Made by a program: the position numbers and the translations under genes. This document shows positions 56,680 through 64,000 of a DNA stretch of 64,000 bases, piece by piece. The DNA comes from Eurosta solidaginis (lineage: Eukaryota; Arthropoda; Insecta; Diptera; Tephritidae). A model generated the notes under the pieces. It did no database searches and was not told where the DNA came from. It saw only the letters and a program-made list of their open reading frames with translations. Within the stretch, counting starts at the first letter, position 1, and the number at the start of each line of letters is the position of its first letter. The DNA lies in NCBI RefSeq assembly GCF_040869045.1, contig NC_090320.1, positions 120,475,112 through 120,539,111 on the forward strand, written 5' to 3'.

Positions 56680-57240
56680 AATTAAATCATTTAAAATTTT
56701 AAAGTACTGTTTCTGATATTGAACATTTAAAATAAAATGCAATTTAAAAATAACAGATGTGTAAGAGTATTTTATATCGTCAAATATTCCAACTATCTGT
56801 AAATTACAAGGGTCTTCGTCGCAAATTAATACTACAAGGGGCTGTAATTGTAATCCGTACTTCTTTAATTGCATGGAAAGGGTTTATAAAGATGTCTGTA
56901 GATCGTTAGCACTGTTGACTCTTAATAAAAATTGTCCTTGAGAATCGCTGATCGACAGATTCCAAAATTTTTTTATTTTTCGATTTAATAACTTCGGTCG
57001 GGGCCTTTATAGCTGACAACAAATCGAATACGCGTAAATCTAAGCAATTGGAAAAATTATGTAAAAAATGCACATTAACTAAAAAAAACACTGACTAGAT
57101 TACCTTTGTTTGTTATATCACAAAGTGTTGAAAAAACTTCCAGCTTGTGCTTATCTTTTATAAGTAAATGAATCCCATATTGATTGCAGTCCATAGCAAT
57201 TGCCTTCGCTTAGTTTGTTAAAATCTATGTCGATCTAAGA
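56680..57240 (-). pseudogene. uncharacterised protein, C-terminal part (split gene)
   Basis: Minus-strand coding in broken frames: AIAMDCNQYGIHLLIKDKHK near 57190, SVDQRFSRTIFIKSQQ near 56920, then MQLKKYGLQLQPLVVLICDE and VGIFDDIKYSYTSVIFKLH ending FKILNDLIR at 56674. The L-K-x-Y-G-L-x-L-Q-P-L-V-V block followed by a short variable C-terminus recalls a family of uncharacterised, often transposon-associated insect proteins whose N-terminal part has the F-x-E-H...EWP-x-x-K pattern seen at 61660-62050. The two parts are separated exactly by the LINE at 57249-61606. Function unknown. Confidence 0.45.
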
Positions 57241-57889
57241 TACCATAAGGGGGCTAAGATACTTGGCTTGAATATCATAAGTAGTTCCAGGCTCTGGACC
57301 AGGGACTGTTATCAGTCTTAGACCGGCCATAGTGACGAATGTCACGCGTGATTAGTTATCACGTCCTGCACGAGGTGCCCCTGCTTCTACTGATAATGGC
57401 GGATCTAGAGAGGACAACTCGATAAAAACCGCACCCCTGAGTCATTGTACCGAGCTAAGGGGAAGGAGGACCCTGTTAAGGGTCAAGATCGGTACACAAC
57501 GGTGACGAACTGGATTGTTAGGGACTTTGATTTTGACTATGTTTAGGAATTGATGACTTTGGGCTGGTAGTGCGGTATTCTGTCACCTTATTAGGTCGGG
57601 GTGAAACCCTATCGAAACGGCTGGTAGGCTAATGCTGCAACTGCCCACGTCCCGTTAAAACTGTGGCGGGCCTCAAGGTACGTTCCGGCTCCGTCGCCGT
57701 TAAGTTGGTGGTGTAGGTGCGGTTGAAGATTTTCCCGCTTTGCGTACGGTCTGTCTCTGAACGCATTACTCACAAGGTAATGCGTCAACCCTCACGTGGC
57801 CTCCCTGCGTAGCATAGATAACCACGAGACCGTTGAAGGGCGACTACACAATCGGCTCCGGAGAGCGGCCTTGAGGGGGAGTTTTTAGA

Positions 57890-58618
57890 ATGGACACGAC
57901 TAACACGAATCGGCCAAGGATGGGGTGCGGAAGAAGAGTGGTTTTGATGGAAATCCGTCAAATCAATCTTCAGCTCTCTAAGGTGGCTTCCGCAAATTTG
58001 TTGCTCTGCCTTGAAAAAGGTGGAGTGGATATAGTCCTTGTCCAGGAGCCGTGGCTGAGTAGTAACGGCAGTAAGATTTCTGGATTAAGGACTGGAAAAT
58101 TGGTGTTGACCTCGGTACATGGGGAGGCAAGTAGGCCTAGATCTTGTGTGCTTGTCAAAAAAGAGATTAAAGCTTTTATTCTCTCTAATTTCAGCAATGC
58201 TGACGTAACCACGGTCTGCCTTGAGCGAGGAAGTAATGAAATGTGGGTGGTCTCAGCGTACATGCCCCACGGGGACATAGCGGGACCACCACCTGCGATA
58301 CTGGGCGAAATCACCGCTGAAGCAAAGCGGAGAGGTGTTGGCGTGATCATCGGTGCCGATGCTAATGCCCATCATAGCATCTGGGGAAGCTCGGATACCA
58401 ACACTATAGGTGAGTCTTTATTTACTTTTATTATAGATGAGGGACTTTGTATATGTAATAGGGGGAATGACCCGACTTTTATTACTGCGGTAAGGGAGGA
58501 GGTCCTGGACCTCACCCTGGTTAGTAGAGAACTGGAAGGTCGGATATCTGGCTGGAGGGTTCTCAACGAGCACTCCTTCTCCGATCACCGATATATTCAG
58601 TTCTCGGTGAACGAATAA
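57890..58618 (+). CDS. LINE 2 AP-endonuclease domain (open frame)
   Basis: A 242-codon frame encodes a complete exonuclease-endonuclease-phosphatase fold: RQINLQLSKVASANLLLC, DIVLVQEPWLSS (catalytic Glu), VVSAYMPHGD, GVIIGADANAHHSIWGS (Asp/Asn), VLDLTLVSRE and NEHSFSDHRYIQF (the SDH motif). The enzyme nicks the chromosomal target. A stop at 58616-58618 directly after the domain separates it from RT; in an intact element ORF2 would read through. The first ATG is at 57890, but the domain begins at about residue 20. Confidence 0.88.
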   Translation: MDTTNTNRPRMGCGRRVVLMEIRQINLQLSKVASANLLLCLEKGGVDIVLVQEPWLSSNGSKISGLRTGKLVLTSVHGEASRPRSCVLVKKEIKAFILSNFSNADVTTVCLERGSNEMWVVSAYMPHGDIAGPPPAILGEITAEAKRRGVGVIIGADANAHHSIWGSSDTNTIGESLFTFIIDEGLCICNRGNDPTFITAVREEVLDLTLVSRELEGRISGWRVLNEHSFSDHRYIQFSVNE

Positions 58619-58689
58619 CGTCCCGGTAAAATATCTTTTAGGAACCCTAAAAGTACTAACTGGGACGTGTATTGAAGGAAGCTGGGAGA

Positions 58690-60600
58690 GCTATTGCCTG
58701 CGGCGCCTACCGTTAGTTCGGACCTGTCCGAATCTGAGATAGACGTTCTGGTGGAAAACTTCACCTCGGCAAGCAATAGCGCCTTTCTGCTGTCCTGCCT
58801 ATTGAAAATTTACAGGGGGAAGGGCAAGCCGCCCTGGTGGTCGGATTCTCTTGACGACCTAAGAGCGTCCAGTCGGCGGCTCTTCAACAGAGCCAGGAGG
58901 AGTAAATTACCCTCGGACTGGGAGCTCTATAAGGTGAGTCTGGGGATTTATAAATATGAAATAAGGATAGCCAAGCTATATGCATGGCGAAGCTTCTGCG
59001 AAAACGTAGAGGGCTGCAATGAATCTGCGAGGCTTAGAAAAATACTCTCTAGGAATCCCGCTCCTCTAGTGTATCTGCGAGATGATGGTGGGGACTGGTC
59101 GATGAGTAGCGAGCTTTACTGGACAATCATTTCCCCGATGTCCAAGTTGCGCAGGCATCGTCGGCGGTCGTTGGCCATGCAGAAGTGCCTGCCATTACAA
59201 TACGGGAAAATCAAATAACCTGGGCTATAGGGCCGTTCAAGCCCTATAAGTCTCCGGGCCCGGATGGAATCATCCCTGTGCAACTTCAAAAGTCTTTGGG
59301 GATTTCCTGCCGCTGGTTGGCCATCATCTATACTAACTGCCTCAGGCTTAACTATATCCCGAAGTCTTGGCACACGGTTAGGGTTATTTTCATTCCGAAG
59401 GCCGGCAGAAGCTCTCATGTATCACCTAAGGATTTCAGGCCAATCAGTCTCTCGTCGTTTCTTCTTTAGACGTTTGAGCGGTTGATTGAACTGTACCTAC
59501 GGGAAAGGATACCTCGGGGGTTACTGTCGGCTTCACAGCATGCGTACTGCAAGGGCATATCGACGGAAACGGCACTCTATTCGATTGCAAAGCAAATAGA
59601 GGGGTCCCTAGAATACAAAGAGTGTGCTCTGGGTGCCTTTCTAGACATCTAGGGGGCTTTTAACAATGCCTTACCGGGGGCAATCGAAAGAGCTCAGGTG
59701 GGTTTAGGAGTCGAGGCGGCTCTGGTTGAATTTATTAGCAAACTATGAGACAAAATTGTCGCAGCGGAGTGGGGAGGGGCCATAATTAAGAGGACGGTGT
59801 GCAGGCGTACGCCACAGGGGGGTGTCCTATCTCCTCTCCTCTGGGTTGTGGTAGTCAACGAGCTTCTTGTGGAGCTGGAAGCCTATGGTTGTCGGGTGGT
59901 TGCCTCTGCGGATGACCTCGCTATCCTAGTCAGAGGCAAATTTCTGGGCACCGTGCGCGATGTTCTGCAGGGCTACCTGGATACTGTGGCTAGGTGGGCT
60001 GAATCATGTGGATTGGCGGTCAACCCGGGAAAAATGGCATTGGTTCTTTTCACAAGGAGATATAAGTCGCCCGATTTCAGAACCCCTTCGATTGGAGGGG
60101 TACCGTTGGTATTTTCTGATAGGGTTAAATATTTGGGGATTGTTCTGGACAAGAAACTGTCCTGGAGACCCAATGTGGAAGATCGGGCCAGGAAGGCCGC
60201 CATTGCCTTGTACTGCTGCAGAGGGGCTATCGGAAAGAGATGGGGACTCTCCCCAAGAGTAGTACACTGGCTTTATGCAATTGTGGTCAAACCGAACTGC
60301 TATATAGGGTGCTGGTCTGGTGGAAAGCACTGGCCACGGCGAACGCCTCAAAAATGTTAGTGTCAGTGCAACGGACGGCGCTGATCGGTATCAGTGGCGC
60401 TCTCAGAAAAACACCTACCTTGACACTGAACGTCATGCTGAACATATACCCAGTAGATATTGCGGTAAAGGCGGCCGCGGCAAGGTCCTTGGTCAGACTT
60501 CGTGATATGGGATATGGACTTTCTGACCGCGGACACTCTAGCCTTCTTACCAGTTTCGACTTTATCCCGGACAGAACGGACTATTGTATGCCGATAACTA
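58690..60600 (+). pseudogene. LINE 2 reverse transcriptase
   Basis: The linker (GKPPWWSDSLDDLRASSRRL, open to 59218) leads after a +1 shift to WAIGPFKPYKSPGPDGIIPV and WHTVRVIFIPKAGRSSHVSP, with a stop at 59467. Then ALGAFLD-I-stop-GAFNN, and from 59797 CRRTPQGGVLSPLLWVVVVN, the active site VVASADDLAILVRG and VKYLGIVLDKKLSWRPN. The catalytic box is S-A-D-D, with Ser where LINE 1 has Tyr (Y-A-D-D); both Asp residues remain. At least two stops and three frameshifts are present. Confidence 0.85.
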
Positions 60601-61500
60601 CTCCCTAAAGAACTTCACCCCAGTCATTCCAGAGAGAGAGGTGTGGGGAAGAGGAATTATCTGGGGCATGGGACCGATTAGCTTGTTCACGGATGATTCG
60701 AAGCTGAATGGAAAGGTTGGTGGGTGTCAAGAGCTAAATTTAAGCCGCAAGCTTAAGTTGGCTGATCACGACAGTGTATTCCAAGCGGAAGTTGCTGCGA
60801 TTAAGGATGCGGTGGATGGAATGCTATCCAGTGCTACTACGGTTAGGGAATTTAACATCTACTCTGATAGCCAAGCGGCTATCAAGACCTTGAGCTCAAC
60901 TACAGTGCGATCGAGGGTGGTCTGGGAGTGCCTGAGCTCGCTTGCGATTGCATCGAATTATTTTACAATTAAGATTATCTTGGTCCCGGGCCATAGTGAT
61001 ATCCCGGTAACTGTCAAGCGGATCTCTTAGCCCGCATCGGTACAACTGAACTGGATGAAGATGGCTGTAGGGATTTCGGGATCCCGCTGGCCATCTGTGG
61101 ATTGCTCCTCCATAGATGGGCATCGAGTCAGCTCAGCAAACGTTGGGCGGACACCACGTATTACAGAGTAGCAAGATCTTTCTGGCCGAAAGTGGATGGC
61201 AGGAGGTCTGCTGTAATAATTGGGTTCACTATGGCTCACCTATCAATGGTCATTGGGGTTTTGACAGGGCACTGTCCCATGGGTATCCATGCGGTGCGTC
61301 TCAATATACTGGAAATTCCATCCTGCTGAGGTGGAATCACCAAATCACTTTATGCTTGATTACCCAACTTTTGCCAGAACTAGGCGAAAGTACTTCGGTC
61401 GCGACTCACTTGGATCTCCCGAGAATTTATCCAAAGTTGAGATCGGTATCATTCGGAGCTTTATCGTTGCTACTCAACGATTCTCTAAGTATCTAGATCT
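60600..61500 (+). pseudogene. LINE 2 RNase H and C-terminal region
   Basis: The frame 60584-61030 has ISLFTDDSKLNGKV (LINE 1 has TDGSKLD), AEVAAIKDAVDG, FNIYSDSQAAIKTLSS and IKIILVPGHSDIP, that is the D-E-D-H pattern of RNase H. A shift follows, then WASSQLSKRWADTTYY and LNILEIP. Compared with LINE 1 the Cys-rich block before VESPNHFMLD is deleted. It ends near 61500. Confidence 0.78.
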
Positions 61501-61599
61501 AAGTCACTGTTATTTTTGGTGTATGTGGTATCACAACGGACCTTCGTGTTGTCCAAGTGAGCTATCCTTATCAGGGCAGCTACCACTTAACCTATCCTA

Positions 61600-62060
61600 T
61601 CCTATCCTAAGTTACCATAAACAAATTAAATAACAAAAAATAAGAATTTGAATACTAATACATTATCGTATATATTTTTCAAAGCGATGGGGTGCACTTA
61701 TCAAAGCCTTTCCAAAATCCTTTTTGTAAGCAGGCCACTCCAAAAGTAAGTCGTTAATTGGTTTGCCTTTACTTTTTTGTAAGGATGTTTTACGGTATTC
61801 TGAAGTTTCTACCCAACGTCTTTGAACCTCCTCCCACGGTTCACAAAAATATCGGAGCCATTCCTTGTGTTCATCAAAGGCAATAACTGACGAGCTTGGA
61901 ATCGCTTCGATGTATTGCCGGAAACAAAATTTCCTTACGCAAATGTGTAACTGTATTTTTATAAAAATGGTACAATTTTCCGCTTGGATATCTGCTGTTC
62001 TTATTCTAATAAACCTCCTGTAATTGTAGTTGTTTTAGCAGTGCATAAAATTGAAATTTT
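61600..62060 (-). pseudogene. uncharacterised protein, upstream part (split gene)
   Basis: A continuous minus-strand frame without ATG runs from about 62050 to 61664. It includes RRFIRIRTADIQAENCTIFI, RQYIEAIPSSSVIAFDEHKE, LRYFCEPWEEVQRRWVETSE and INDLLLEWPAYKKDFGKALI. The pattern W-x(4)-R...EWPAYK...G-x-A-L-I is shared with uncharacterised insect proteins that may be transposon-derived. The stop at about 61664 and the LINE 2 insertion cut it off from 56680-57240. Start and upstream exons were not found; the repeat at 62090 follows immediately. Confidence 0.5.
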
Positions 62061-62089
62061 TTGCTTAACTATTTACATTTATGCATTTT

Positions 62090-63827
62090 TATACTCAGTT
62101 GAGCAGAGCTCACAGAGTATATTAACTTTGATAGGATAACGGTTGGTTGTACAGGTATAAAGGAATCGAGATAGATATAGACTTCCATATATCACAATCA
62201 TCAGTATCGAAAAAAAATTTGATTGAGCCATGTCCGTCCGTCCGTCCGTTCGTCCGTCCGTTAACACGATAACTTGAGTAAATTTTGAGATATCTTGATG
62301 AAATTTGGTATGTAGGTTCGTGGGCACTCATGTCAGATCGCTATTTAAAATGGACGATATCGGATAATAACCACGCCCACTTTTTCGATATCGAAAAATT
62401 CGAAAAATAGAAAAAGTGCGATAATTCATTACCAAAGACGGATAAAGCGATGAAACTTGTTTGGTGAGTTGAACTTATGACGCAGAATAGAAAATTAGTA
62501 AAATTTTGGAAAATGGGCGTGGCACCGCTCACTTTTAAAAGAAGGTAATTTAGAAGTTTTGCAAGCTGTAGTTTGGCAGTCGTTGAAAATATCTGATGAC
62601 ATTTGGCAAGAACGTTACTCCTATTACTATATGTATGCCTAATGAAAAATTAGCAAAATCGGAGATGGACCACGTCCACTTTAAAAAAAAATTTTTCTAA
62701 GTCAAATTTTAACAAAAAACTTAATATCTTTACAGTGTATAAGTGAATTATGTCAACATGCATCTCCAGTAATGATATAGTGCAACAAAATACAAAACTA
62801 AAAGAAAATTTCAAAATGGGCGTGGCTCCGCCCTTTTTCATTTAGTTTGTCTAGGATACTTTTAAGCCATAAGTCGAACAAAAATTTACCAATCCTTGTG
62901 AAATTTGGTAGGCGCTTAGACTCTAGGACGATAACTGTTTTCTGTGAAAAAGGGCGAAATCGTTTGAAGCCGCGCCCACTTTTTATACACAGTAGATCGT
63001 CTGTCCTTTCGCTCGGCCGTTAACACGATAACTTGAGCAAAAATCGATATTTCTTTACTAAACTCAGTTCACATAATTATCTGAGCTCACTTTGTATTGG
63101 TATAAAAAAATGGCCGAAATCCGACTATGACCACACCCACTTTTTCGATTTCGAAAATTACGAAAAATGCCATAATTCTATACCAAATACGAAAAAAGGG
63201 ATGAAACATGGTAATTTCATTGGTTTATTGACGCAAAATATAACTTTAGAAAAAAACTTTGTAAAATGGGTGTGACACCTACCATTATTAAGTAGAAGAA
63301 AATGAAAAAGTTCTGCAGGGCGAAATCGAAAGCCCTTGGAATCATGGCAGGAATACTGTTCGTGGTATTACATATATAAATAAATTAGCGGTACCCGGCA
63401 GATGATGTTCTGGGTCACCCTGGTCCACATTTTGGTCGAAATCTCGAAAACGCTTTCACATATACAACTACCACCACTCCCTTTTAAAATTGTTATTAAT
63501 ACCTCTAATTTGACACCCATATTGTACAAACACATTATTGCGTCACCCCTGGTCCACCTTTATGGCGATATATCGAATAGGCTTCCACTTATAGAACTAA
63601 GGCCCACTCACTTTTAAAATACTCATTATCACCTTTCGTTTGCTCCACTCCCTTTTAAAATATTCATTAACACCTTTCATTTGATACCCATATCGTACAA
63701 ACATCACATTCCAGGGTTACCCTAGGTTCATTTCCCTACATGGTGATTTTCCCTTATTTTGTCTCCATAGCTCTCAACTGAGTATGTAATGTTCGGTTAA
63801 ACCCGAACTTGGCCTTCCTTACTTGTT
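62090..63827 (-). mobile_element. GTGGGCGTGG-family repeat, copy d
   Basis: Inverse orientation, from tatactcagttgagcagagc to ttccttacttgtt. Its GTCC tetranucleotide run is at 62232-62260. It has fewer 129-bp units than copy c, with a truncated one near 63640. Confidence 0.88.
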
Positions 63828-63876
63828 GTTTATGTATTTTGGTTTAAGTATCATAAAATTTTATTTTAATTAAAAA

Positions 63877-64000
63877 ATGCCTGTAGCTATGGTTTTTGGA
63901 TGCGCAGACGCAAGAAGACGTGCTATTGTGCGTGCGAAGCGTAAAAATCGGGAGCTCAGATCTCGTGTGAATATCTTTGGCACCGGGACTGCAAGTATGT
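63877..64000 (+). CDS. short open frame running off the right edge
   Basis: An ATG at 63877 opens a frame still open at 64000: it begins MPVAMVFGCADARRRAIVRA and continues with a basic stretch (KRKNRELRSRV). GC content is higher than in the flanking repeats. I do not recognise it. It could be the start of a host gene or of a LINE ORF1. The window ends after 41 codons. Confidence 0.3.
   Translation, partial: MPVAMVFGCADARRRAIVRAKRKNRELRSRVNIFGTGTASM

Larger units (their letters stand above)
57249..61606 (+). mobile_element. LOA-like non-LTR retrotransposon, near-complete ORF2 (LINE 2)
   Basis: It is flanked by taccataa (57241-57248 and 61613-61620), extended by a partly matching ctaag. It has a GC-richer leader (57249-57889), an intact APE endonuclease frame, then RT and RNase H in broken frames. 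The 3' end is a (tatcc)n tail instead of poly(A). I see no separate ORF1. The RT part is the same family as LINE 1. RNase H after RT favours the LOA clade over R1. It interrupts the minus-strand gene listed at 56680 and 61660. Confidence 0.88.

Noticed and set aside
1..64000. CRISPR arrays, operons or other prokaryotic systems
   Set aside because: Spliced exons, LINEs, SINEs and Helitrons show a eukaryotic genome; repeats found are transposon-internal.

Overview
This window is transposon-dominated, AT-rich nuclear DNA from an insect, most likely a dipteran and plausibly a tephritid fruit fly. The order is inferred from mdg1/412-type LTR elements, LOA-like and CR1/Jockey-like LINEs, a tRNA-derived SINE, insect-type Helitrons and a Hr38-type nuclear receptor. 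The family-level guess rests on the look of the repeats only. Almost every open frame belongs to a mobile element, and most are broken.

The main host gene is an NR4A (Hr38-like) nuclear receptor on the + strand. One exon (30918-31689) carries the DNA-binding domain and the first half of the ligand-binding domain, and ends in a GTAAGT donor. The next exon starts at 51008 after TTTACAG. The two join in phase and continue the NR4A ligand-binding domain across a 19.3 kb intron packed with mobile elements. The frame then stops at 51183, short of the usual C-terminus. The protein looks too diverged to be ordinary Hr38, so it may be a fast-evolving paralogue or a decaying copy.

Layout: 1-3456 is a mdg1/412-like element on the minus strand (gag and protease visible), with its 5' LTR beyond 3457. 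About 4700-5108 is the GIY-YIG end of a Penelope-like element. From 5182 to 26998 runs one Helitron split by at least five insertions: a full-length LTR retrotransposon (6267-14651, TSD acta), a GTGGGCGTGG-family repeat (14695-16525), an unclassified insertion holding a SINE (17975-21403, TSD actt), a 249-bp MITE (TSD ggtccatgc) and a 5'-truncated LINE (22051-24345). About 27870-29614 is a CR1/Jockey-like LINE, and 30141-30490 is a second SINE.

The receptor intron (31690-51007) holds tRNA-like and palindromic MITEs, a minus-strand LINE reverse transcriptase, a large inverted-repeat transposon (38537-43979) with transposase fragments in both arms, a pogo-like transposase remnant, and LINE ORF1 and endonuclease pieces separated by an LTR element whose gag starts with a SAP domain.

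After the second receptor exon come another LINE fragment (51270-52075) and a second SAP-gag LTR copy (52080-53960). Two more GTGGGCGTGG repeats follow (54671-56630 and 62090-63827). Between them an uncharacterised minus-strand gene is split by a near-complete LOA-like LINE (57249-61606, TSD taccataa). A short open frame runs off the right edge at 63877. I saw no rRNA, CRISPR or prokaryotic features.
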